Of a stretch of 38,806 nt of DNA, positions 9,614 to 18,321 are shown piece after piece. This stretch comes from Bifidobacterium breve (GTDB lineage: Bacteria > Actinomycetota > Acidimicrobiia > Acidimicrobiales > Acidimicrobilacustridaceae). The stretch lies in NCBI GenBank assembly GCA_945878725.1, contig CAMCTY010000019.1, positions 1 through 38,806 on the forward strand, written 5' to 3'. The position numbers were made by a program, and so were the translations under genes. Each line of letters begins with the position of its first letter. Within the stretch, counting starts at the first letter, position 1. The notes under the pieces were generated by a model, which saw nothing but the letters and a program-made list of their open reading frames with translations, ran no database searches and was not told the origin of the DNA.

Positions 9614-9898
9614 TCAGAGACCGGCGCGCTCAAGTTGCTCGCGCAGCAGATGTTCCGTCTGTTTGCGGGTCTGTTTTGTGGCCTCCGCGTTGGTCCGCAG
9701 ACCGTCCACCAAAACAAATCCGCGGTCAATGGCCACACGGACCCCAGAATCGGCAATCCCGACCGCGCGAGTCGCGGCGTCGCGCACATTCTCGGGCACA
9801 TGACGCCGGGCAAGTTCTCGTGCACGGAGGTAACCGACGACAGTTCCGGTTGCTCCAACGACGGTGCCCACGGTGAACCAAGTAACGCGTTTGAGCAT
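9614..9898 (-). CDS. Small membrane-anchored protein next to rarA (94 aa)
   Basis: The N-terminus (WFTVGTVVGATGTVVGYLRA, residues 7-26) is a Gly-rich hydrophobic segment able to span the membrane. After it comes a charged, probably helical tail (RARELARRHVPENV, then TKQTRKQTEHLLREQLERAG). Its ATG overlaps the TGA of the preceding gene by one base (TGATG), so the two are translationally coupled. Small proteins of this shape are commonly found between rarA and alaS in actinobacteria, often annotated as DUF6167-like; that assignment comes from context and shape, not from a diagnostic motif. No catalytic residues are visible. A structural or envelope role together with the DUF948-like neighbour is plausible but unproven. 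Confidence 0.75.
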   Translation of the reverse strand: MLKRVTWFTVGTVVGATGTVVGYLRARELARRHVPENVRDAATRAVGIADSGVRVAIDRGFVLVDGLRTNAEATKQTRKQTEHLLREQLERAGL

Positions 9899-10356
9899 CA
9901 GGAAGTTCGCCGATCTTGACGCGACGTTGTGTTCAGCGACTGGCGCTTACGACGCGACGAACCACGTTCTCCAGCGCTGATCGCAAGAGGTGTCACTACC
10001 GCGATCTCGCGTTCATCTCGAGTGAGACGACGCGCCACTCGATCGGAGGCGACCGACATTGATGCCATCTTCACGAGTGGGTTCCGCATCACGAGCCATG
10101 CCAATCGCGACGTCGCTTCGACGCGTGCACCTACCGTCTCGGCGGTGTCGAGAAGCGAGTCGACCCGTTCGATCTCGCCGTTCGCCAGAGCTACGGTCGC
10201 GCGAAGTTCAGCAACTGCCGAGAGCGTTTCAGCGCGGAGATCTTCGACTGTTGAACGGAGTGATCGAAGTGTGGTGATGAGCGACTGAACAGCCATAGCG
10301 ACGATCACAAGACCGACGATTGCGACCACGATCAGCACGACGGAAATAGTGCTCAT
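9898..10356 (-). CDS. DUF948-like single-pass membrane protein (152 aa)
   Basis: Residues 4-24 (ISVVLIVVAIVGLVIVAMAVQ) form one strong transmembrane helix. A heptad-like, Ala/Glu/Arg/Leu-rich stretch follows (about residues 28-80, LRSLRSTVEDLRAETLSAV and on), which should be a coiled coil, and the C-terminal tail is basic and probably disordered. This is the architecture of DUF948 proteins, whose function is not established. The ATG overlaps the TGA of rarA by 4 bases and the gene is coupled to the 94-aa gene after it, so all three are probably made from one mRNA. Confidence 0.8.
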   Translation of the reverse strand: MSTISVVLIVVAIVGLVIVAMAVQSLITTLRSLRSTVEDLRAETLSAVAELRATVALANGEIERVDSLLDTAETVGARVEATSRLAWLVMRNPLVKMASMSVASDRVARRLTRDEREIAVVTPLAISAGERGSSRRKRQSLNTTSRQDRRTS

Positions 10357-11702
10357 GACTGAGGCTCTTGGGAGTTCTGGTCGTTTACATCCATACGGTC
10401 TCGGACCTCAGCTTCGGCGCCATGTGGGGATGGCTCGTAATAGACCCGACCTTCGAGTTCGGCCGGCCGATACTGCTGGTCGACCCAGCCTTCGGGGCTG
10501 TCATGAGGATAGTCGTAGCCCTGCCCGTGACCGAGGCTCTTCGCCCCCTTGTAATGGCCGTCGCGGAGGTGATTCGGGACCTCGCCGCCGGCCCGATCCC
10601 GCACATCAGACTGCGCTTTGCCAAGAGCCACTGTCACCCGGTTCGATTTGGGCGCGGTGGCCAGATGGACGACGGCGTGGGCAAGGTTAAGTTGCGCCTC
10701 GGGCAGCCCCACGAATTCGACGGCACGGGCGGCGGCGTCAGCCATCACAAGAGAGAACGAATCAGCCATACCGATGTCCTCGCTGGCCAGCACCACCAGA
10801 CGCCGGGCGATGAACCGAGCGTCCTCTCCGGCTTCAAGCATGCGGGCCAGCCAGTAGAGACCCGCATCAGGATCGGATCCCCTGATGCTTTTGATGAACG
10901 CCGATATGACGTCGTAATGATCATCGCGTCCGTATCGCAGCGCCTTTGTGCCGAGGGCAGCCTCGACATCGGCCAGCGTGACGCGGATCAACTCATCGAC
11001 GATTGCTCCCGTGGCGTCATGCTCAGCATCGGGATGCTCATGGGCCAGAGCCACCGCGACCTCGAGACTGGTGAGCACATGCCGACCGTCACCACCAGCG
11101 CGGTCGACGAGCAACGCGAGTGCATCGTCATCGATCGTCGCCTTCTCGGCCGCGAGTCCCCGATGAGCCAACTGTGTGCAGGCCTCTACTGACAGTGGTT
11201 CCAGGCGAAAGAGCGTGGAGCGGCTGAGAAGCGGCGGGTTGACCTCGAAGAAAGGGTTCTCGGTGGTTGCGCCGATCAATACGAGCAGTCCGCTTTCGAC
11301 TGACGGCAACAGCGCGTCCTGCTGCGCCTTGTTGAAACGGTGAACTTCGTCGAGGAACAGGATCGTTCCCTGACCGCGTTGACCCAGACGATCCTGGGCT
11401 CGGGCTGCGACTTCCCGAACGTCTTTCACTGTGGCGGTCACCGCCGACAGTTGTTCGAATGCCTTCGAGGTCGTTCGGGCGATGAGTTGGGCCACTGATG
11501 TCTTGCCCGTGCCCGGTGGTCCCCAAAAGATGACTGACGAAAGCCGATCCGCTTCAATGAGCGCTCGCAGCGGCTTTCCCTTACCGAGCAAATGCTCCTG
11601 GCCGACCACGTCGTCGAGCGAATACGGGCGAAGCCGTGCCGCCAACGGCGCTTGGCGAACGAGTCGATCTTCAGCAGCTGCAGCAAACAGATCCTCGGCC
11701 AT
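10353..11702 (-). CDS. rarA: Replication-associated recombination protein A (AAA+ ATPase RarA/MgsA)
   Basis: At 449 residues it is the usual family size. The N-terminus carries the family pattern [11 protein letters not shown] and [20 protein letters not shown]. Walker A is [10 protein letters not shown], Walker B is [11 protein letters not shown], and sensor 1 is [12 protein letters not shown]. The C-terminal half contains the MgsA-type region, including [21 protein letters not shown] and the tail motif LPDxL-like [19 protein letters not shown]. RarA acts at stalled replication forks with single-strand-binding protein and clamp-loader functions. It follows aspS by 32 bases and overlaps the DUF948-like gene. 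An inverted repeat and a TAGCCT box lie directly before its ATG. Confidence 0.96.
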   Translation of the reverse strand: MAEDLFAAAAEDRLVRQAPLAARLRPYSLDDVVGQEHLLGKGKPLRALIEADRLSSVIFWGPPGTGKTSVAQLIARTTSKAFEQLSAVTATVKDVREVAARAQDRLGQRGQGTILFLDEVHRFNKAQQDALLPSVESGLLVLIGATTENPFFEVNPPLLSRSTLFRLEPLSVEACTQLAHRGLAAEKATIDDDALALLVDRAGGDGRHVLTSLEVAVALAHEHPDAEHDATGAIVDELIRVTLADVEAALGTKALRYGRDDHYDVISAFIKSIRGSDPDAGLYWLARMLEAGEDARFIARRLVVLASEDIGMADSFSLVMADAAARAVEFVGLPEAQLNLAHAVVHLATAPKSNRVTVALGKAQSDVRDRAGGEVPNHLRDGHYKGAKSLGHGQGYDYPHDSPEGWVDQQYRPAELEGRVYYEPSPHGAEAEVRDRMDVNDQNSQEPQS

Positions 11703-11704
11703 TT

Positions 11705-11729
11705 GTCGAGGCTACCGGTCAGCCTCGAC
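11705..11729 (-). promoter_or_regulatory. Inverted repeat with -10 box upstream of rarA
   Basis: GTCGAGGCT and AGCCTCGAC form a perfect 9-bp inverted repeat around a 7-nt centre, 2 nt before the rarA ATG. The minus strand also reads TAGCCT (11709-11714), then 6 nt, then ATG, the spacing of a leaderless promoter. If that promoter is used, the repeat is an operator over the -10 region. If rarA is read through from aspS, the repeat forms a hairpin occupying the ribosome-binding region. Confidence 0.5.
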
Positions 11730-11734
11730 CCGAC

Positions 11735-13489
11735 TCAGTCGTTCTTCTTGGTGGGAAGTAGACGTAGTCCCAGTTCCTCGAGTTGTGCAGCATCGATCGG
11801 CGTCGGCGCATGCGTCAGCGGATCGGTTCCGGACTGCGTCTTCGGGAACGCAATGACCTCGCGGATGTTCTCTTCGCCAGCCAGTAGAGCAACAAGACGA
11901 TCGATCCCGAAGGCGAACCCGGCGTGGGGCGGTGCCCCGAACCGGAAAGCGTCAAGGAGGAATCCGAAACGTTCCTGCGCTACATCGGGCGCGATCCCCA
12001 ACAACGTGAACATCCGCTTCTGGATGTCAGCGCGATGGATCCGGACGCTTCCCGAGCCGAGTTCCCAACCGTTCAGAACGAGGTCGTAGGCCTGCGAACG
12101 AACCTTCAGAAGATCGGCGGGGACTCCAGTGTCGAGGAGATGCACATCGTCGGCGTGCGGCATCGTGAATGGATGATGGGCAGGGATGGGGGTTCCGTCG
12201 TCATTGAGCGCCTCGAACAGCGGGAAGTCGACAACCCAGAGGAACTGCAAGCCACCCTCGGTAACCGGCGGGCGACCAAGCTCCAGACGAAGAAGGCCGA
12301 GCACATGGCAAACCTTCGGTCGATCGTCAGCGACGAGCAGCAGGAGGTCTCCGGTCTTCGCTCCGGATGTGGCAACAAGACCAGCGAGTTCGTCCTCGGT
12401 GAGGAACTTGGCGACTGGTGAGTCGAGTTCTCCGCCGTCCTTGACCCGCATCCAAACGAGGCCCTTCGCACCCCAGCGCTTTGCCTTATCGGTCAGATCG
12501 TCGAGCTTGGAACGGGTGAATTCGGCGCCACCATCGACGACGATGCCCTTGATGCAGTCGGCCTTGAACGCGTTGAACTCCGTCTTCGCGAACACAGGCG
12601 TGAGTTCGATGAGTTCCATACCGAACCGCGTGTCGGGCTTGTCGGATCCGAATCGTTCCTGCGCCTCGCGCCATGTGATCCGGGGAACGTCGCTCATGGT
12701 TCCGCCGGTAACCGCACCCACTGCAGCCGAAACAGCCACGGAAATGAATGCCAACACTTCTTCCTGGCTGACGAAGCTCGCTTCGGCGTCGAGCTGCATG
12801 AACTCAAACTGACGATCAGCGCGCAGGTCCTCATCGCGCAAGCAGCGGGCGATCTGGTAGTAGCGATCGATGCCGCCCACCATGCAGAGTTGCTTGAACA
12901 ACTGAGGGCTCTGAGGAAGGGCATAGAAACTGCCGGGTGAAAGACGGCTCGGCACAACGAAATCGCGAGCACCTTCGGGGGTAGAAGCGATCAACATCGG
13001 AGTTTCGATCTCCACGAAACCCTGATCGTCCATGGCTTTGCGCAGCGACGCATTCACCTTGGCGCGAACTCGGAGATTTCGCTGCATGCGCTCGGTGCGC
13101 AAATCAACGTAACGATGCGCAAGTCGCACCATCTCATCGACTTCGACTCGGTCGTCGAGCTGGAACGGCGGCGGTTCCGCGATATTGAGAATCTCGACCT
13201 CGCACTCCCCTAGTTCGATCTCGCCGGTCGGAAGATTGGCGTTGGTCGTGCCATCGGGACGGATACGAACCGTGCCGGTGATCCGGACCACATACTCCGA
13301 GCGGAGATCAGCGGCGCCATCGACGACACACTGGACGAGGCCGGTGTGATCACGAAGGTCGATGAATGCGAGGTGCTCGCCATGCTCGCGGCGACGAGCG
13401 ACCCAGCCGCAAACGGCAATGGTGCGACCGATGTCGGCGGCCCGCAGGGTTCCGCAATGGTCAGTGCGCATGGGAAGAGATTCAGTCAC
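11735..13489 (-). CDS. aspS: Aspartyl-tRNA synthetase (bacterial type)
   Basis: This class II synthetase charges tRNA-Asp (some actinobacterial forms also tRNA-Asn). The 584 residues fit the bacterial AspS with its inserted GAD domain. The N-terminal OB-fold anticodon-binding domain shows VCGWVARRREHG, FIDLRDHTGLVQCVV. The catalytic core has QSPQLFKQLCMVGG, RYYQIARCLRDEDLRADRQ (motif 2), a GAD insertion in the middle, and near the end HHPFTMPHAD, ELGSGSVRIH and PHAGFAFGIDRLVALLAG (motif 3). Start is GTG at 13489, with AGGA 8 nt upstream. It lies 19 bases after hisS, a common actinobacterial pair, so the two are probably co-transcribed. Confidence 0.97.
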   Translation of the reverse strand: MTESLPMRTDHCGTLRAADIGRTIAVCGWVARRREHGEHLAFIDLRDHTGLVQCVVDGAADLRSEYVVRITGTVRIRPDGTTNANLPTGEIELGECEVEILNIAEPPPFQLDDRVEVDEMVRLAHRYVDLRTERMQRNLRVRAKVNASLRKAMDDQGFVEIETPMLIASTPEGARDFVVPSRLSPGSFYALPQSPQLFKQLCMVGGIDRYYQIARCLRDEDLRADRQFEFMQLDAEASFVSQEEVLAFISVAVSAAVGAVTGGTMSDVPRITWREAQERFGSDKPDTRFGMELIELTPVFAKTEFNAFKADCIKGIVVDGGAEFTRSKLDDLTDKAKRWGAKGLVWMRVKDGGELDSPVAKFLTEDELAGLVATSGAKTGDLLLLVADDRPKVCHVLGLLRLELGRPPVTEGGLQFLWVVDFPLFEALNDDGTPIPAHHPFTMPHADDVHLLDTGVPADLLKVRSQAYDLVLNGWELGSGSVRIHRADIQKRMFTLLGIAPDVAQERFGFLLDAFRFGAPPHAGFAFGIDRLVALLAGEENIREVIAFPKTQSGTDPLTHAPTPIDAAQLEELGLRLLPTKKND

Positions 13490-13508
13490 GGGGGTTCCTA
13501 GGTTGGGT

Positions 13509-14789
13509 TCAGGAAAGTCGGGTGGCGACGACGGCGACGACGGCGACTCGGTCGACCGTCTCCTGTCCTGTGTCGCCGCGGAGATCGCGGATGGTTACGG
13601 TGCCTGATTCTGATTCGTCGCCGCCGATGATGAGCACCAGCGCAGCACCGGATTTGTCAGCGGATTTCATCTGCGACTTCATCGAGCGGCCGTCGAAAGA
13701 ACGCTCAGCAGCGATGCCGGCCCGACGGAGTTCGACGGAGAGATCGCGGCCGGCGTCGCCTCCGGCGGTGTCGATCACGTAGACGTCAACTCGCTGTTCG
13801 TCAGCCTCGAACACGCCCTCGGCATCGCAGGTGAGCAGTACCCGTTCGATACCGGAACCGAAACCGATTCCAGGAGTAGCCGGGCCGCCGAGCGATTCCA
13901 CGAGGCCGTCGTAGCGACCGCCACCACCGATGGTGGACTGCGCGGCATCAAGCGCACTGCTCACGAACTCGAACGTCGTATGGGTGTAGTAATCGAGGCC
14001 GCGCACGAGGCGTGGCTCAAGGCGGAAGGGAATCCCGAGCGAAACGAGGCCGGCCTGAACACGTTCGAACCGAATCATCGCGTCGTCTGAGAGACGATCG
14101 GTGATCCGGGGAGCGTCGGCGATTGCGGCAATCGTGATTGGCCGCTTGGAGTCAAGTACCCGCATCGGATGCGCTTCGACCTTCTCGGCGTCTGCGGGGT
14201 CGAGGTCGCCAATACGACCCACCAACCAGCTCCGGATGTCATCGATGTATCGGCGCCGGTCTTCCGCAGTACCCATCGAATTGAGTACGAGTTCGACCTG
14301 ACGTAATCCGATCGACGCGTAGAAATCCCAGAGAATCGAAATCACCTCGACATCGAGATCGGGATCAAGCGAACCGAGAGCCTCCAAACCGAGTTGATGA
14401 TGTTGGCGGAAACGGCCGGCCTGCGGGCGTTCGTAACGAAAGTTCGGAGCGGCGTACCAGACCTTCCATGGCGTCGAAGGACGATGCTGGATATAGGCAC
14501 GAGCAATCGACGCGGTTCCCTCGGGCCGGAGCGCAAGGTGTCGATCCCCCTTGTCGAGGAAGTCGTACATCTCCTTGCGGACTACGTCGGTGCCCTCACC
14601 CATTCGGTTGAATACGCCGATTTCTTCGAACATCGGGCTCTGGACGAGTCCATATCCGGCGCGCCCGACCTGAGCGGCAAATTCGGCGATGAGCTGCTGC
14701 CAGCGGGCCGATTCGGGAGGCAAGACGTCGCGAGTTCCAACCGGCGCCTTGAAGGCTTCAATTCGGGGGCTGGACGTCGAATCGGACAC
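13509..14789 (-). CDS. hisS: Histidyl-tRNA synthetase
   Basis: Class II synthetase for tRNA-His. From GTG at 14789 the protein is 426 residues, the normal length. It begins VSDSTSSP, then FKAPVGTRDVLPPE, the family's opening. Further motifs are ALRPEGTASIARAY, FRYERPQAGRFRQHHQLG, LVRGLDYYTHTTFEF and GGGGRYDGLVE, followed by GFGSGIERVLL; the C-terminal anticodon-binding domain ends the protein. The frame stays open upstream to a TTG at 14858, but those 23 residues are not family-like. The GTG at 14789 has AGGA 5 nt before it and also TAGTCT 8 nt before it. It lies downstream of rel and upstream of aspS. Confidence 0.95.
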   Translation of the reverse strand: MSDSTSSPRIEAFKAPVGTRDVLPPESARWQQLIAEFAAQVGRAGYGLVQSPMFEEIGVFNRMGEGTDVVRKEMYDFLDKGDRHLALRPEGTASIARAYIQHRPSTPWKVWYAAPNFRYERPQAGRFRQHHQLGLEALGSLDPDLDVEVISILWDFYASIGLRQVELVLNSMGTAEDRRRYIDDIRSWLVGRIGDLDPADAEKVEAHPMRVLDSKRPITIAAIADAPRITDRLSDDAMIRFERVQAGLVSLGIPFRLEPRLVRGLDYYTHTTFEFVSSALDAAQSTIGGGGRYDGLVESLGGPATPGIGFGSGIERVLLTCDAEGVFEADEQRVDVYVIDTAGGDAGRDLSVELRRAGIAAERSFDGRSMKSQMKSADKSGAALVLIIGGDESESGTVTIRDLRGDTGQETVDRVAVVAVVATRLS

Positions 14790-14797
14790 GATCCTCA

Positions 14798-14803
14798 AGA
14801 CTA
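14798..14803 (-). promoter_or_regulatory. -10 box (TAGTCT), hisS
   Basis: TAGTCT on the minus strand is followed by 8 nt and the GTG of hisS. This fits a leaderless or nearly leaderless internal promoter between rel and hisS. AGGA in the spacer could instead act as a ribosome-binding site on a longer mRNA. Confidence 0.45.
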
Positions 14804-14867
14804 CCGGCGCCGCCACTTGGACAACGAACCCCCGGCGTTCGGGTACTGCGCCAAACAATTCCCAGTG

Positions 14868-17126
14868 TCAGACGTCGGCGTCGAGCAGGTCCGACCGAAC
14901 CGGTTCACCCTTGCCGGGTAGAACCCGGTATGCGTCGTAGATCCCGTCGATCTGCTTGATGCCCCACAGCAGCGGGTCGAGGTGCGAAGCCTCCCCGAGT
15001 TCGAAGTCGAAACGCATGGTCGAGATCCGGTCGGAACCGGTGACGGTGTTGCACGACACGATATTCACGTGGTGATCGGCCAAGGCCGCCGATACATCTC
15101 GCAGAAGTCGCGAGCGATCAAGTCCCTTCACTTCTATCGACGCAATGAACATCGCTGCGATGTCGTTGTCCCACTCGACGTCGATGAGGCGATCCGATTG
15201 ACCGACCGCCAGAGAGACCGCGTTCGCACAATCGGAACGATGCACCGAGACACCACGCCCTCGGGTGACAAAACCCATGATCTCGTCGCCCGGGACAGGG
15301 GTGCAGCATCGGGAGAGGCGAACCATGACATCGTCGAGACCCTCGACGTGAACTCCAGACGGAGTTCCTCCTGCACGCGCCGACCGCCGAGGAGCACGCA
15401 CAGTCGTGGGCAGCTGCTCCTCGCGGGTCGGATCGCCACCTTCGAGCAACTTGCGGACGCGCTCGGCAACTGACTTGGCCGAAAGCTGATGTGACCCCAC
15501 TGCCGCGTAAAGCGCATCAAGCGAGTCGTACTTCAGCTCATCCGCAATTTCGTCGAGGATCTTCGATTGCTGCACCTTCTGCACGGGAAGGCCCTCACGA
15601 CGTAGCGCCTTGATCACGTCGTCCGAGCCGTTCTCGATTGCGTCCTCGCGCCGCTCACGCGATTGCCATGCCCGGATCTTGTTCGAGGCCCGATGGGTCA
15701 CGACAAATTTGAGCCAGTCGAGCGATGGTCCGGAGCCACCCACCTTCGACGTGAATATCTCCACCGAATCGCCGGACTGGAGTTCAGTGTCGAGTTGAAC
15801 AAGCCGCCCGTTCACTCTCGCCCCGATGCAGGCATGTCCAATTTCGGTATGGATCGCGTAGGCGAAGTCGATAGTGGTCGCACCCTTGGGCAGTGTGACG
15901 ACCTTGCCCTTTGGTGTGAAGACGAACACTTCGTCCTGATCGAGGTCGATCTTGAGATTCGCCATGAACTCCGTGGGATCGGAGGTTTCTGATTGCCAGT
16001 CGACAATGCGATTTAGCCAGGCAAGATCTGCAGTACTGCCGTGATCGTCCTTGTAGTTCCAGTGGGCAGCAACACCGAACTCGGCCCGCCGATGCATTTC
16101 GAGGGTGCGGATCTGAACTTCGAGCGGTTTACCCTCCGGCCCCACGACCGTCGTGTGCAACGACTGGTAAAGGTTGAACTTCGGCATCGCCACATAGTCC
16201 TTGAACCGACCTTGTACCGGCTTCCACGTCGCATGTATCGATCCGAGCGCTGCGTAACAGTCCTTGACGGTGTCGACAATGACCCTGATACCGATTAGAT
16301 CGAAGATCTCGTCGAAGTCGCGGCCCTTCACAACCATCTTCTCGTAAATACTCCAGAGGTGTTTCGGTCGACCGGTGACATCTGCAGCGATATTCAATTC
16401 GCTCAGACGCCCCCGCACGTCTTGGAGAACTTTCTCGAGATAGTCCTCGCGCTCGGGTGCCCGAGTCGCCACCATGTGATCGATCTCGGCATAGCGCTTT
16501 GGGTGCAACGACGCGAATGACAGATCTTCGAGTTGCTGCTTGAGTTCCTGCATTCCGAGGCGATGGGCTAGCGGGGCGTAAATATCCAGGGTCTCCTGCG
16601 CAGTGCGTTCCTGTTTCCACGCCGGCATCGCCGCGATCGTGCGCATGTTGTGCAGTCGATCCGCCAGCTTGATGATGAGAACTCGGAGGTCCTTGGCCAT
16701 GGCCACCAGCATCTTGCGGACGGTGGCCGCCTGCTGGGCCTCTTTCGAGTCGAACTTGATGCGATCGAGTTTCGTGACACCGTCGACGATCTGCGCCACA
16801 TCGATACCGAAATCGCGCTCGACATCATCGAGGGTGATGCCGGTGTCCTCGACGGCGTCGTGCAGCAATGCCGCGGCAATCGTCACGTCGTCGAGGCCGA
16901 GTTCGGCACAGATACGCGCAACCGCAACAGGATGAGTCACATAAGGCTCGCCAGATTTACGTGACTGGCCCCGATGGGCCGCGGCCGAAACCTCGTACGC
17001 CTTCGTGATCATCCCGGTCGCCGCCCGTGGATGATGAACCTGAAAGGCGTCGACTAGAGGGGCAACCTCAACCGAAGGCGGGGCCGTGTGGCGCCGCCAC
17101 GGAAGCACCCGATCAACGGTGGCCAC
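14868..17126 (-). CDS. rel: Bifunctional (p)ppGpp synthetase/hydrolase (long RSH, Rel)
   Basis: Stringent-response enzyme that makes and degrades (p)ppGpp. At 752 residues all long-RSH domains are present. The hydrolase domain has HD at 89-90 and EDTG at 93-96 (ALLHDAVEDTG), plus KLADRLHNMRT. The synthetase domain carries RFKDYVAMPKFNLYQSLHTT; its RxKD form is the one found in bifunctional enzymes rather than the ExDD of synthetase-only RelA. Next come a TGS domain (VFVFTPKGKVVTLPKGAT), a Cys-containing domain (RCCTPVPGDEIMGF) and a C-terminal ACT domain (VKGLDRSRLLRDVSAALAD). Start is GTG at 17126 with GGAG 9 nt upstream. The same frame holds a 13-codon ORF and TGA just before this start. 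secF lies upstream; the apt gene often found here in actinobacteria is absent. Confidence 0.97.
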   Translation of the reverse strand: MATVDRVLPWRRHTAPPSVEVAPLVDAFQVHHPRAATGMITKAYEVSAAAHRGQSRKSGEPYVTHPVAVARICAELGLDDVTIAAALLHDAVEDTGITLDDVERDFGIDVAQIVDGVTKLDRIKFDSKEAQQAATVRKMLVAMAKDLRVLIIKLADRLHNMRTIAAMPAWKQERTAQETLDIYAPLAHRLGMQELKQQLEDLSFASLHPKRYAEIDHMVATRAPEREDYLEKVLQDVRGRLSELNIAADVTGRPKHLWSIYEKMVVKGRDFDEIFDLIGIRVIVDTVKDCYAALGSIHATWKPVQGRFKDYVAMPKFNLYQSLHTTVVGPEGKPLEVQIRTLEMHRRAEFGVAAHWNYKDDHGSTADLAWLNRIVDWQSETSDPTEFMANLKIDLDQDEVFVFTPKGKVVTLPKGATTIDFAYAIHTEIGHACIGARVNGRLVQLDTELQSGDSVEIFTSKVGGSGPSLDWLKFVVTHRASNKIRAWQSRERREDAIENGSDDVIKALRREGLPVQKVQQSKILDEIADELKYDSLDALYAAVGSHQLSAKSVAERVRKLLEGGDPTREEQLPTTVRAPRRSARAGGTPSGVHVEGLDDVMVRLSRCCTPVPGDEIMGFVTRGRGVSVHRSDCANAVSLAVGQSDRLIDVEWDNDIAAMFIASIEVKGLDRSRLLRDVSAALADHHVNIVSCNTVTGSDRISTMRFDFELGEASHLDPLLWGIKQIDGIYDAYRVLPGKGEPVRSDLLDADV

Positions 17127-17129
17127 CGC

Positions 17130-17171
17130 TCAGAACTCCGTAGTCAAGATTGCGTCGGCATCGAGCGACAT
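17130..17171 (-). CDS. Possible 13-codon leader ORF before rel
   Basis: ATG at 17171 opens a 13-residue frame (MSLDADAILTTEF) closed by TGA at 17130-17132. One codon (GCG) then separates it from the GTG start of rel, and both share the same frame. TACGGT lies 6 nt before the ATG, as for a leaderless transcript. It could be a coupling leader peptide, a remnant of a longer Rel N-terminus cut by the TGA, or chance. It is too short to judge from composition. Confidence 0.35.
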   Translation of the reverse strand: MSLDADAILTTEF

Positions 17172-17177
17172 AGGTTC

Positions 17178-17183
17178 ACCGTA
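17178..17183 (-). promoter_or_regulatory. -10 box (TACGGT) upstream of rel
   Basis: TACGGT on the minus strand lies in the 88-base gap between secF and rel, 6 nt before the ATG of the 13-codon ORF. This supports a separate promoter for rel. No convincing TTGACA is seen 17 nt upstream. Confidence 0.5.
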
Positions 17184-17214
17184 CAGGTTCGCCTCACGTG
17201 CCCGGCACATGGGC

Positions 17215-18321
17215 TCAGCGCTTGCGGGTCTTCTTGCGCGGACGGGGAGGTATCGCACCAGATGCAGTCGGCCCCGATGCTTTCGGCTTGGCCGCCGAGG
17301 GATCGCTGCCTAACGCAACTGTTCCGGCGCTGGTTCTGGCCTCGGCCAGACGTTCCGGACTCGCCGTAGTTGAGATGCCCTGCGCTTCGAGCCGTTCACG
17401 GATGGCGCGGATCTTGGGCTGGCGTTCTTTGAGAAACACGAGCACCGGAGCAGCGACGAAGATCGAGGAGTAGGCGCCGACCGTAAGACCAATAGTCAAG
17501 GCCACGGCGAACTCTTCCAGCGTGACCGCTCCCATGATGAACGCTCCGACGATGAGCAACGAGAGCACTGGAAGCAGCGAAACGACTGAAGTGTTCAACG
17601 ACCGCAGCAACACCTGGTTCATGGAGAGCGAGGTCATCTGGGTGTAGGTCATGCGACCAGTCATCCCAACCAGACGCTCGTTCTCCTTGATCTTGTCATC
17701 CACCACGATCGTGTCGTAGATGGAGTAACCGAGGATGGTCAGGAATGCGATGACAGTGCCCGGAGTGACTTCGAATTGGAATACGGAGTACACACCGACG
17801 CTGATTAGGACGTCGTGCACCACTGCGAGGATTGCGGCGAGAGCCATACGCAGCTCAAGTCGGATCGTGAGATAGATCAGAATCGCGATGAGAAAGACGA
17901 TCAGAGCCCTGATGGCCGAAGCGGTGACGTCGCTACCCCACGACGCACCAACCGTCGACACGCTCACATTGGACACATCTGTTTCAGCAAGTTCAGCGAG
18001 ATTCTGACGGACCTCGGCGACGTGCTCGAGCGATGCTTCAGGCCCCTGCACCCGGAGGATGTCGGTTCCGACTATCTGGATCTTTGCCGCACCCTCGCCC
18101 ACTTTTTCCAGCGAGTTCCGGGCTTCATCAACAGAGACACCGGGGGCCTGGACTTCCCATGACACCCCGCCCTCGAAATCGATTCCGAGGTTGAGCCCAC
18201 GCGTCGAAAGTGAGACCACGCTGATGATGACGAGGAGAGCCGAGAACACGAGGCCCCGCTTCCACCACTTCACGAAATTGATGTTTGTTTCGCCTCGATT
18301 GAGGCGTCCGAGCACGCTCAT
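17215..18321 (-). CDS. secF: Protein translocase subunit SecF
   Basis: Membrane partner of SecD that uses the proton gradient to help release and pull exported proteins after SecYEG. At 368 residues it has six expected membrane segments, the first at about 28-46 (GLVFSALLVIISVVSLS). Family motifs are GLNLGIDFEGGVSWEV after TM1 and LGYSIYDTIVVDDKIKEN (the D5-like motif, DTIVV.D) in the core. The C-terminus has a Ser/Ala/Pro-rich tail ending in a basic patch (PPRPRKKTRKR), a variable feature in actinobacteria. Its ATG overlaps the secD stop by 4 bases, so translation is coupled. Confidence 0.97.
   Translation of the reverse strand: MSVLGRLNRGETNINFVKWWKRGLVFSALLVIISVVSLSTRGLNLGIDFEGGVSWEVQAPGVSVDEARNSLEKVGEGAAKIQIVGTDILRVQGPEASLEHVAEVRQNLAELAETDVSNVSVSTVGASWGSDVTASAIRALIVFLIAILIYLTIRLELRMALAAILAVVHDVLISVGVYSVFQFEVTPGTVIAFLTILGYSIYDTIVVDDKIKENERLVGMTGRMTYTQMTSLSMNQVLLRSLNTSVVSLLPVLSLLIVGAFIMGAVTLEEFAVALTIGLTVGAYSSIFVAAPVLVFLKERQPKIRAIRERLEAQGISTTASPERLAEARTSAGTVALGSDPSAAKPKASGPTASGAIPPRPRKKTRKR

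Noticed and set aside
10368-11192. Long + strand frame of 274 codons opposite rarA
   Set aside because: Shadow of rarA; composition and lack of motifs argue against coding.
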